Assembly: GCA_905215055.1 (NCBI GenBank)
Contig: CAJMOH010000053.1
Span: 1 to 16,850, forward strand
Length of the DNA stretch: 16,850 nucleotides
Direction: 5' to 3'
Source of the DNA: an uncultured bacterium
Lineage (GTDB): Bacteria > Bacillota > Clostridia > Oscillospirales > Acutalibacteraceae
Shown: one piece after another, positions 6,115-12,938 of the stretch
How the letters are laid out: every line of letters begins with the position of its first letter
Position numbering within the stretch: the first letter of the stretch is position 1
Position numbers and translations under genes: made by a program
The notes under the pieces: model-generated
What the model was told of the DNA's origin: nothing
The model's database searches: none
The model's input: the letters and a program-made list of their open reading frames with translations, nothing else

Positions 6115-7059
6115 ATGCAACCGACAAAGAAAATTACCACCATTGGAGGCCAGGCCCTGATGGAAGGCATTATGATGGTGGGTCCCAAGCGCACGGTGGC
6201 AGCCTTCTGCGACCAGCAGGGCGCCATCTCCACCGAGGAAATTCAGGTTCCCCGGCTGACAAAAACCTATCCCATTTTGGGCAAGCCCTTTATCCGGGGC
6301 ATCTTTGCCCTGATCGACTCCTTCCGCATGGGCTACAAGGCCCTGTCCCTCTCCGCGGACAAGCTTACCGAGGGGGAGGAAGAGGAGGAGCTGACCGGCC
6401 TGGACAAGTGGCTGAACGACCACCTGGGAGAGAAGATCACCGGGGTGATTATGGGCATCGCCTCCGTGCTGGGGGTGGCCTTGGCCATTGTGCTGTTCTT
6501 CATGCTGCCCACGGTGCTGTTCAATCTGCTTCAGGGCGCTGTGCCGGGAAACATCGCCGGCTGGCGCTCCATCTTCGAGGGCGTCATCCGCATTGGGCTG
6601 TTTGTGGGCTATGTGGCCTTGATCGGCATGGTGCCGGACATCAAGCGCACCTTCCAATATCACGGCGCCGAGCATAAGACCATCTTCTGCTATGAAAACG
6701 ACCTGCCCCTGACGGTGGAAAACGTCCGCAGGCAAGGCAGGTTCCACCCCCGGTGCGGCACCAGCTTTCTGCTGCTGATGCTGCTGCTGGGCATTATTGT
6801 GGGGTTCTTCATCCCCTTCTCCAACCCCTTCCTGCGAACCTTTACCAAGCTGCTGTGCATCCCGGTGATTATGAACCTGGGCTACGAGGTGCAGAAGGCC
6901 TGCGCCCGCCACGACAACCGGTTCACCCGGCTGGTGGTGGCCCCCGGCCTGTGGATGCAGCGGCTGACCGTGAAGGAGCCGGACGACAAAATGATGGAGG
7001 CCGCCATCACCGCCATGGAGGCCGTCATCCCGGAAAACGGCGAGGACCTGATCCAGTGA
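6115..7059 (+). CDS. DUF1385 (YqhQ-like) membrane protein
   Basis: A 314-residue polytopic membrane protein of the DUF1385/YqhQ family, whose biochemical function I cannot state. It has the family's N-terminal signature GGQALMEGIMMVGPK (11-25), HGAEHKTIFCYE (183-194) and FHPRCGTSF (210-218). These conserved His and Cys residues may bind metal, which is inference. Hydrophobic segments lie at about 107-141, 155-174, 215-235 and 245-256. Its ATG follows the kinase TAA directly, and its TGA overlaps the prmC GTG, so it sits in a tight operon. In many Firmicutes this gene is found beside prmC and prfA; here only prmC is adjacent. Confidence 0.92.
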   Translation: MQPTKKITTIGGQALMEGIMMVGPKRTVAAFCDQQGAISTEEIQVPRLTKTYPILGKPFIRGIFALIDSFRMGYKALSLSADKLTEGEEEEELTGLDKWLNDHLGEKITGVIMGIASVLGVALAIVLFFMLPTVLFNLLQGAVPGNIAGWRSIFEGVIRIGLFVGYVALIGMVPDIKRTFQYHGAEHKTIFCYENDLPLTVENVRRQGRFHPRCGTSFLLLMLLLGIIVGFFIPFSNPFLRTFTKLLCIPVIMNLGYEVQKACARHDNRFTRLVVAPGLWMQRLTVKEPDDKMMEAAITAMEAVIPENGEDLIQ

Positions 7060-7910
7060 CGGTCCGGCAGCTGTACCTTGCCGCCCGGAAGCAGCTGAGC
7101 CAGGCGGGGGTGGACTCTCCCGGGGTGGACGCCGGGCTGCTGGCGGAAAAATACTTCGGTCTGGACCGGACCGGTCTGGCCCTCCACGGGGAAGAGGTTC
7201 CCTCTCCCCAGCAGGAGGCCGCCTTTCTCCTGGCGGTGAAGGAGCGCCGGGAACGCAGGCCTCTCCAGTACATTTTGGGGGAGTGGGAATTTTTGGGACT
7301 CTCCCTCTCCGTGGGGGAGGGGGTTCTCTGCCCCCGGGAGGACACCGCCGTGCTGGTGGAGACCTTGGCCCAGGGCCTGGAGGGGGCGCCCGCTCCCCGG
7401 GGTCTAGACCTGTGCGCCGGAACAGGGGCCGTGGGGCTGGGGCTGGTTTCCCTGGTCCCGGGGCTGTCTGTCCAGTGCGTGGAGCTTTCGGAAAAGGCCC
7501 TGCCCTATCTGGAGGAAAACCTTCGCCGCCATGGAAGGGGCCGGGCCTCTGCCCTGGCGGGAGACATGCTGTCCCCGGAGCTTGCCCGCAGCTTTGCCCC
7601 CGGCAGTCTGGATTTTCTGGCCTCCAACCCGCCCTACATCGAGACCGGGGAGCTGGCCTCCCTCCAGCCCGAGGTGCGGCGGGAGCCGTCCCTGGCCCTG
7701 GACGGCGGCGCGGACGGTTTGGTGTTTTACCGGGCCATTGCCAGCCTGTGGCTTCCCCTGGTGAAACCGGGAGGCCTGGCGGCTGTGGAGATCGGGGAGA
7801 GTCAGGGTCAGGCTGTGTCCCAGATCTTTCAACAGGCCGGCCTGACCGATGTGGAAACCGTCACGGACTGGGCCGGGCTGGACCGGGTGGTCTGGGGCAG
7901 GCGGCGGTAA
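7056..7910 (+). CDS. prmC: Release factor glutamine methyltransferase PrmC
   Basis: PrmC methylates the GGQ glutamine of peptide-chain release factors. The 284-residue protein has the usual N-terminal helical domain and a Rossmann methyltransferase domain, with the SAM-binding loop LDLCAGTGAVGL (about 117-128) and the catalytic NPPY at 191-194, followed by PEVRREPSLALDGGADGL, typical of the family. The start is GTG at 7056, overlapping the DUF1385 stop as GTGA, which implies coupled translation. The frame is open further upstream, but that part lies inside DUF1385. The family's usual neighbour prfA is not next; the following gene is sigma-factor-like. Confidence 0.95.
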   Translation: MTVRQLYLAARKQLSQAGVDSPGVDAGLLAEKYFGLDRTGLALHGEEVPSPQQEAAFLLAVKERRERRPLQYILGEWEFLGLSLSVGEGVLCPREDTAVLVETLAQGLEGAPAPRGLDLCAGTGAVGLGLVSLVPGLSVQCVELSEKALPYLEENLRRHGRGRASALAGDMLSPELARSFAPGSLDFLASNPPYIETGELASLQPEVRREPSLALDGGADGLVFYRAIASLWLPLVKPGGLAAVEIGESQGQAVSQIFQQAGLTDVETVTDWAGLDRVVWGRRR

Positions 7911-8014
7911 GCGGCCTCTCAGCACCCCGCCGGTCGGAGGCAGCGGCAAAGAGGCGGTTCCCCGGGCTGGACCTGTCCCGGAGCGGAACGCCCATCACAC
8001 CCAGGAGGCGCCCT

Positions 8015-8764
8015 ATGGACAATCAGCGGCTTTTCACCTTGCTTGGAGGCACCGCCCGGCGGGACCCCCAGGCCTTTACCCAGCTCTATCAGGAGTTTTA
8101 CCCCGCCGTCTACGGCATGGCCCTGTCGGTGCTGAAAAAACAGGACGCCAGCGCCGACGCCGCCCAGGAGGTGTTCCTCCGGCTGTGGACCCTGCCCGCC
8201 CAGAGCTTTCCCACCGCCAACCCCGGGGCCTGGCTGTACACCGTAACCCGCCGGCAGGCCTTGGAGATTCAAAAATCCCAGCGTGCCGCCCTCCCCCTGG
8301 AGGAACTGCCCCCTCTGCCAGACCCCGCCCCGGGACCAGAGTCGGTTTTGGACTGGGAGAGCTTTCAGCAGCTTGTGGCCCCTCTGGACGAGATTTCCCG
8401 GCAGATTGTCACCCTGAAGCTGGCGGCGGGCTGCACCCACCGGGAGATTGCCGCCCTGCTCTGCCTAAGGCCCGCCACGGTCCGGTGGAAATACGCCAAG
8501 GCGGTTCACGCCCTGGGGCTGTTCTGGGCAGATTTGCTGGGGGCCTTGGCGCTGGGCTTTCTGGGACTGCGGGCGCTGCTGCCCCAAGCTCCCACCGCGG
8601 GCGCTCCCAGCGAGGGCGGCCTGGTTGATTTTACCCTGCCAGCCCCTCCGCCGTGGCTTCCCGGGGCTTTGCTGAGCGGTCTGGCGGCGCTGCTGGCGGC
8701 TGGGGCCGTCTATTGGGGCTGGCAGCTGTGGAACAGAAGCCTCCGGAAAAAATCAAAAAAATAA
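8015..8764 (+). CDS. ECF-like sigma factor with hydrophobic C-terminal extension
   Basis: A 249-residue protein. Residues about 20-82 match sigma-70 region 2 (FTQLYQEFYPAVYGMALSVL, then DAAQEVFLRLW), and about 113-165 match region 4 (a helix-turn-helix around GCTHREIAALLCLRPATVRW). It therefore probably binds core RNA polymerase and promoter DNA. The remaining 85 residues are unusual for an ECF sigma factor: hydrophobic stretches at about 167-190 and 214-238, separated by a proline-rich linker, with a basic end (RSLRKKSKK). This suggests membrane anchoring and possibly built-in control in place of a separate anti-sigma gene, and no anti-sigma gene is seen nearby. The ATG at 8015 has AGGAGG six bases upstream; the open frame before it lies in the wrong frame of prmC. 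Two small lipoproteins follow. An alternative reading is an inactive or DNA-binding-only sigma-like protein. Confidence 0.82.
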   Translation: MDNQRLFTLLGGTARRDPQAFTQLYQEFYPAVYGMALSVLKKQDASADAAQEVFLRLWTLPAQSFPTANPGAWLYTVTRRQALEIQKSQRAALPLEELPPLPDPAPGPESVLDWESFQQLVAPLDEISRQIVTLKLAAGCTHREIAALLCLRPATVRWKYAKAVHALGLFWADLLGALALGFLGLRALLPQAPTAGAPSEGGLVDFTLPAPPPWLPGALLSGLAALLAAGAVYWGWQLWNRSLRKKSKK

Positions 8765-8782
8765 AGGGAAAACCACCAACAA

Positions 8783-8832
8783 AAAGGACCTCCCGCTCCC
8801 TCTCTTAGACAGAGAAGGAAAGGAGGTCCTTT
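8783..8832 (+). promoter_or_regulatory. Hairpin enclosing the Shine-Dalgarno of the first small lipoprotein
   Basis: AAAGGACCTCC (8783-8793) pairs perfectly over 11 bases with GGAGGTCCTTT (8822-8832). The loop can form a further TCTCT/AGAGA stem. The right arm contains the GGAGG ribosome site of the gene starting at 8836, so folding would hide it. On the plus strand only CTT follows the arm, making it a weak terminator; on the minus strand a TTTTT follows. It may therefore be an end-of-operon hairpin, a translational switch, or both. Confidence 0.65.
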
Positions 8833-8835
8833 CTT

Positions 8836-9309
8836 ATGAAAAAATGGTTTTTGGTTCTTTTGGCGTTGTCCCTGACCCTGTCCGGCTGCCAAACCGCCCA
8901 GGTACCCGGCCTGGACTGGGATGCGGAGGAGATGGTGGAGCTGCGCCTGGAACGGGTCATGTACCTGGTGGGGGAGAAAACCACCACCGATCCCCAGGAA
9001 ATCCAGGCCGTGGCGGAGGGCCTGCGCTCGGTGGCAGTACTCCGGGAATGGAGGCCGGACGACCCCTGCTCCGAGGGGAGCGGCAGCATCACCTTTACCT
9101 TTGTGCGAGAGGACGGTTCCCAGGAGGTGGTGTGCTACAATGAGTGCTGCTCCAGTCTCTCCACCTCGGAAGGAGAGTTCCTGGTGCCGGAGGACGCCTC
9201 CCCCACCCAGGACGAGCTGTGGGCCTTGGTGGACGTCCCGGTGGAGTTTCCTCCGGAGCACAACCACACCCAGCCCGATGAGGAAACTGCGGAGTTTTTC
9301 GGCTTTTAA
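8836..9309 (+). CDS. Small lipoprotein, paralog of the next gene
   Basis: A 157-residue predicted lipoprotein. The signal MKKWFLVLLALSLTLSGC has a good lipobox (LSGC, Cys18). The mature part begins QTAQVPGLDWDAEEMVEL, a block shared with the following gene, then has an alpha/beta-like region and an acidic C-terminus. It contains the cysteine-rich run CYNECC. I do not recognise a named family. The ATG at 8836 follows AAGGAGG with a nine-base spacer, and that ribosome site is in the hairpin at 8783-8832. The gene is 71 bases after the sigma-like gene and 16 before its paralog, so the three may be co-expressed. Confidence 0.82.
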   Translation: MKKWFLVLLALSLTLSGCQTAQVPGLDWDAEEMVELRLERVMYLVGEKTTTDPQEIQAVAEGLRSVAVLREWRPDDPCSEGSGSITFTFVREDGSQEVVCYNECCSSLSTSEGEFLVPEDASPTQDELWALVDVPVEFPPEHNHTQPDEETAEFFGF

Positions 9310-9325
9310 GAAAGGAGGCAGCTCT

Positions 9326-9805
9326 ATGAAAAAAATACTTTGTCTGTGGTTCCTCCTGTGCCTGTCCCTAACCCTGTCCGGCTGTCAAGCCTCTCGGGTA
9401 CCCGGCCTGGACTGGGACGCGGAGGAGATGGTGGAGCTGCAGCTGTATCAGGGAGGCGTACCCGCCGACGCCTATCGGAAAACCACCCGGGACCCGGAGA
9501 TCATCCGGCAGGCGGCCCAGGCTCTGTTTTCCCTGCGGGTGGAGCGGGACGCCGTCAACGAGGACGTGCCTGCCGGGGGCATCGGCACCTATTTTGTCTT
9601 TCTCCGGGAGGATTTCTCCCAAGAAGTGGTGCATCTCAGCAGCGGCGGGGAATTGCTCTCCACGGGAGAGGGCTTTTACAAGCTGCGGAAGAAGTTTCCC
9701 CTGAACCCGGACGCCCTGTGGAACTCCCTGGAGGGGGAGGCGGTCTGGGTGGGAGAGGGCGGCTTGCCGGAGCCAGGAAGCTTTCCCTCGCCCCAGGCCG
9801 GATGA
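9326..9805 (+). CDS. Small lipoprotein, paralog of the previous gene
   Basis: A 159-residue predicted lipoprotein with signal MKKILCLWFLLCLSLTLSGC (Cys20). It repeats the VPGLDWDAEEMVEL block of its neighbour and a later FxREDxSQEVV block, but otherwise diverges and lacks the CYNECC run. The DNA for the shared N-terminal block (9397-9440) matches 8901-8944 at all but one position, so the pair arose by tandem duplication. The ATG at 9326 has AAAGGAGG seven bases upstream. Function unknown. A terminator-like hairpin follows the stop. Confidence 0.82.
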   Translation: MKKILCLWFLLCLSLTLSGCQASRVPGLDWDAEEMVELQLYQGGVPADAYRKTTRDPEIIRQAAQALFSLRVERDAVNEDVPAGGIGTYFVFLREDFSQEVVHLSSGGELLSTGEGFYKLRKKFPLNPDALWNSLEGEAVWVGEGGLPEPGSFPSPQAG

Positions 9806-9820
9806 CCGGAAGAACGAAAA

Positions 9821-9852
9821 AAGGACAGCCAGGCCGTCGCTTGGCTGTCCTT
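9821..9852. terminator. Bidirectional rho-independent terminator
   Basis: AAGGACAGCCA (9821-9831) and TGGCTGTCCTT (9842-9852) form a perfect 11-bp stem with a 10-base loop. On the minus strand it is followed by TTTTTT (9822-9817), a strong terminator for the potABCD operon arriving from the right. On the plus strand it is followed by CCTTT, weaker but able to end the lipoprotein transcript. Confidence 0.8.
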
Positions 9853-9917
9853 CCTTTGCCTTCTGGGAGCCCTCAGCCAGACTGCGCCGCAGCCTGCCCG
9901 CGCCACTGAGCCGCCGC

Positions 9918-10019
9918 TCCCAGGCGCGGCTTGTCCCGTGCGGTCACGCATCGCGGACGTGCGCTTACGCCCTTCTCGACCTGAGCGCAAGCGAGCGGTC
10001 CCAGGCGCGGCTTGTCCCG
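9918..10019 (+). repeat. 21-bp direct repeat pair
   Basis: The 21-base stretch 9918-9938 (core CCCAGGCGCGGCTTGTCCCG) recurs exactly at 9999-10019. Between the copies lies GCGGACGTGCGC followed by TTACG, resembling the head region of the hairpin-ended element, so this is probably rearranged repeat-family DNA. Confidence 0.8.
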
Positions 10020-10069
10020 CGAATTGCTCCGCGAGAGCACCAGCCGCGCACGTGCGTTATCGTCCTGTG

Positions 10070-10125
10070 CAAGCGCGGCGTACGCCGCCGCTCCAAGGCG
10101 CGAATTGAGAGCCCAGGCACTGGGC
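10070..10125 (+). repeat. Hairpin-ended intergenic element, copy C
   Basis: Plus-oriented 56-bp copy, about six differences from 4567-4622. It has an internal palindrome GCGGCGTACGCCGC and the terminal hairpin GCCCAG-GCA-CTGGGC (10111-10125). The hairpin end is two bases from the potD stop codon, so in the pot mRNA it would be the first structure after translation ends. Confidence 0.85.
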
Positions 10126-10127
10126 GG

Positions 10128-11183
10128 TCACGCACCGCAGGCTGTTTTGAACTCGGTCCACACCCGGTCGTGAACCTCCAGGGCCTGGGCGGAAATGTTC
10201 TCAATCATCTCCATATTGCTGGTGTCAATGTCCGCCGGAAGGGTGAGGAAATCCCGATACTCCTCAGAGATATACTGCTCCGCATCCAGGTTGGTGCAGT
10301 AGTAGCCCAGATATTCAAAGCACTGGGCGGAAATCTCCGGCTGGAGAATGTAGTCGATAAACTGATAGGCCGCGTCCGCGTTGGGGGCGTTGGCGGGGAT
10401 AAACTGAGCCATCACGCCAAAGCCAATGCCCTCCTCGGGGAACACCACCTCCAGGTCGGGGTTGGCCATCTTCGCCATGGTCACCATAGAGGTGTACAGC
10501 ACCGCGGCGCCCACCTCGCCGGAGAGCAGGTCATCCTGGGTGTTGTCGTCCTTAATCAGCCGGATGTTGGGGGCCAGCTCCAAAAGCTTTTGCCCGGCTT
10601 CCTCAATTACGGCAACATCCTCGGTGTTGTAGCTCTCCCCCAGCACCTTCAGGGCCATGCCGTTAATCACCCGGAAATTGCCAATGACCCCCAGGTTATC
10701 CTCCAGAGAGGCGTCCCACAGGTCGGCGTAGCCGTTGATTTCAATGTCCACCAGAGAGGGGTCATAGACAATGGTCTGCACACCGGCGCCATAGGGTACG
10801 GTGTACTGGTCCTCGGGGTCGTAAAACTGGCCCTGATACACCGGGTTGATGGAGCCGTAGTTCTCCAGCCGGGAGGTGTCCAGCTCTTGGACCAGCCCCT
10901 CCTGGATGGCGGTCTCGATGATGTAGTCGTCGGCAATCACCAGGTCGTAATCCCCGCCCTGGGCAGCCTCCAGCCTGGCCAGCATAGTCTCGTCCGTATC
11001 AAAGTTGGTGTAGGTCACGCTGATGCCGGTCTCCTGGGTAAAGCCGTCCAGCACCTCCTGGGGGAACATGTTCTCCCAGGTGTAAAGCACCAGCTGGCCG
11101 TTCTCTCCGCCGGAGGAGCCGCAGGCCCCCAGGGTGGAAACCAGCAGCAGCGCTGCCAGAGCAGCGGACAAAAGCTTTTTCAT
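10128..11183 (-). CDS. potD: Spermidine/putrescine-type substrate-binding lipoprotein PotD
   Basis: The extracytoplasmic solute receptor of a polyamine ABC transporter. The 351-residue protein has a lipoprotein signal (MKKLLSAALAALLLVSTLGAC, Cys21). The mature start LVLYTWENMFPQEVLDGF, then GISVTYTNFDTDETMLARL and YDLVIADDYII, is the usual PotD/PotF pattern. The C-terminal lobe includes the ANPDLEVVFPEEG stretch typical of the family. The ATG at 11183 overlaps the potC stop as ATGA; the open frame upstream of it is potC in another frame. It is the last gene of potABCD. The preferred polyamine cannot be told by eye. Confidence 0.93.
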   Translation of the reverse strand: MKKLLSAALAALLLVSTLGACGSSGGENGQLVLYTWENMFPQEVLDGFTQETGISVTYTNFDTDETMLARLEAAQGGDYDLVIADDYIIETAIQEGLVQELDTSRLENYGSINPVYQGQFYDPEDQYTVPYGAGVQTIVYDPSLVDIEINGYADLWDASLEDNLGVIGNFRVINGMALKVLGESYNTEDVAVIEEAGQKLLELAPNIRLIKDDNTQDDLLSGEVGAAVLYTSMVTMAKMANPDLEVVFPEEGIGFGVMAQFIPANAPNADAAYQFIDYILQPEISAQCFEYLGYYCTNLDAEQYISEEYRDFLTLPADIDTSNMEMIENISAQALEVHDRVWTEFKTACGA

Positions 11184-11986
11184 GGTTCGGTCACGTCCTT
11201 TCTTGTATCTCGTTTTTTTGGCGTGCGGCCCAGCAGAGCGGCCAGCCCGCACAGCAGCAGGGTGGCCAAAAACAGCAGGGTACACAGGGCGTTGATCTCC
11301 GGGGTAACCCCGGTTTTCAGCTGGGTGTAAACCTTCACCGGCAGGGTGTTGGTGTCCACGCCGGTGACAAACACGCTGATAATCACGTCGTCCATGCTCA
11401 TGGCAAAGGCCAGCAGCATGCCCGAGGCAATGGCCGGCGCCACCAGAGGCAGGGTGACGTCAAAGAACACCCGCGGGGGAGAGGCCCCCAGATCCTGGGC
11501 GGCCTCGGGCAAGGACTTGTCCATGCCCACCAGCCGGGCCTTTACCAGCATAAACACATAGGGAATGGAAAAAGCCGTATGGGCGATCACCAGGGTCCCC
11601 ATGCCAAAGGGAATGCCCAGCAGGGAGAAAAAGGCCATAAAGACCATGCCCAAAATGATCTCGGGAATCATGATGGGCAGGGTGGAAATGTACTCCACCG
11701 CGCCCCGCAGGGGAAATTTCACCTTGCTCATGCCGTAGGCCCCCAGGGTGCCGATTACAGCGGCACAGCAGCTGGAAAGCACCCCCAGCACAATGGAGTT
11801 CCACAGGGCGCGGAACATGTCCCGGTCCCGGAACAGCTCCTCATACCACTTCAGGGAAAAGCCCTCCCACACCGAGCTGATCTTGCTCTCGTTGAAGGAG
11901 TAGATAATCACCAGCAGAATGGGGACGTACATCAGGGCCAAAAGCACGCCCAGATAGATATTGGGGAGTTTTGTGCGGTTTTTCAT
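11180..11986 (-). CDS. potC: Polyamine ABC transporter permease PotC
   Basis: An inner-membrane permease of 268 residues with about six membrane segments. It carries the EAA loop that contacts the ATPase (EAAQDLGASPPRVFFDVTLPL) and the PotC-like start KLPNIYLGVLLALMYVPILLVIIYSFN. The ATG at 11986 is preferred to a TTG 78 bases upstream because GGAGGTG lies just before it and homology begins there. It lies 70 bases downstream of potB, with a small CCGCA/TGCGG inverted repeat in the gap, and overlaps potD by four bases. Confidence 0.93.
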   Translation of the reverse strand: MKNRTKLPNIYLGVLLALMYVPILLVIIYSFNESKISSVWEGFSLKWYEELFRDRDMFRALWNSIVLGVLSSCCAAVIGTLGAYGMSKVKFPLRGAVEYISTLPIMIPEIILGMVFMAFFSLLGIPFGMGTLVIAHTAFSIPYVFMLVKARLVGMDKSLPEAAQDLGASPPRVFFDVTLPLVAPAIASGMLLAFAMSMDDVIISVFVTGVDTNTLPVKVYTQLKTGVTPEINALCTLLFLATLLLCGLAALLGRTPKKRDTRKDVTEP

Positions 11987-12056
11987 GGGCACCTCCAAAT
12001 CACAAAATGAGCGGGAAGGCCCCCGCAAAGCCTGCGGCGGACACACATGCGGGGGA

Positions 12057-12935
12057 TTATACAATTCCTTCCAAGTCCTTCACGCCGGAAATCCTTCGGT
12101 ACAGCCAGATAATCACCGTGGTCAGCACCAGCAGCACCATGGACAGCGCCGCCGCGAAGGGCCAGTTGTGGGCCTTCATCAGCTGGTCCTGGATCAAGTT
12201 GCCCACCAGCACCACCTTGTTGCCGCCCAAAATGTCCGCGATGAAGAACAGCCCCATGCTGGGGACAAAGGTCAGCACCACCCCGGAGAGCAGCCCCGGC
12301 AGGGTCAGCTTCAGGCTGACGGTGAGAAAAGCCCGAACAGGCGAGGCCCCCAGGTCCCGGGCGGCCTCTACCAAAGAGAAATCCAGCTTCTCCGCGCTGG
12401 AGTACACCGAGAAGATCATAAAGGGCAGCAGGGCATACACCATGCCCACCACCACCGCCGGATAGGTGTACAGCAGCTTTAAGGGCTCGCTGGTGATGTG
12501 CAGGGCCATTAAAATGGAGTCGAATACGCCGCCGGCCCGGAAAATGATGATCCACCCGTACAGCCGGATCAACGAGCTGGTCCAAAAGGGAATCATCAGC
12601 AGCAGCATGGTGCGGCGCTTCCACTTGGGTCCCAGCTTGGCCATGAAATAGCCGAAGGGATAGCCCAGGGCGATGATCAGCACCGTGCTGATGACCGCCA
12701 GCTTCAGGGATTCCCCAAAGGTCCGCAGGTACACCGGCTCCCCGATGCTGGCGTAATTATGCAGGGTAAATTCGGGAACAACCCCCCAGGTCTCCGCCCG
12801 GGTCATAAAGCTCAGGGCCACCATATACACCAGCGGCCCCGCGATAAACAGCACGGTGAACAGGATCAGCGGCAGTGTCATGAGAAACTCTCCCCGGCGC
12901 TGCCGTTTTTTCAAACGGGACATGTCTTTGGCCAT
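12057..12935 (-). CDS. potB: Polyamine ABC transporter permease PotB
   Basis: The second permease of the transporter, 292 residues, about six membrane segments, with the EAA loop EAARDLGASPVRAFLTVSLKL. The start MAKDMSRLKKRQRRGEFLMTLPLILFTVLFIAGPL shows the basic cytoplasmic N-terminus and first membrane helix. The ATG at 12935 is three bases after the potA stop (TGA-GCC-ATG), and its AAGGAGG ribosome site lies inside the end of potA. It forms the channel together with PotC. Confidence 0.93.
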   Translation of the reverse strand: MAKDMSRLKKRQRRGEFLMTLPLILFTVLFIAGPLVYMVALSFMTRAETWGVVPEFTLHNYASIGEPVYLRTFGESLKLAVISTVLIIALGYPFGYFMAKLGPKWKRRTMLLLMIPFWTSSLIRLYGWIIIFRAGGVFDSILMALHITSEPLKLLYTYPAVVVGMVYALLPFMIFSVYSSAEKLDFSLVEAARDLGASPVRAFLTVSLKLTLPGLLSGVVLTFVPSMGLFFIADILGGNKVVLVGNLIQDQLMKAHNWPFAAALSMVLLVLTTVIIWLYRRISGVKDLEGIV

Positions 12936-12938
12936 GGC

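Larger units (their letters stand above)
9806..10127. other. 322-bp convergent gap: terminator and repeat cluster
   Basis: No gene is supported. After the terminator the region is GC-rich repeat DNA: a 21-bp exact direct repeat (9918-9938 and 9999-10019), short inverted repeats, and a full copy of the hairpin-ended element at 10070-10125 that stops two bases from the potD stop codon. A transcript of the pot operon would carry this cluster in its 3' untranslated region before reaching the terminator. Confidence 0.75.

Noticed and set aside
7283..8014. Extension of the sigma-like protein back to 7283
   Set aside because: It runs through prmC in another frame; AGGAGG and the start of region 2 support ATG at 8015.
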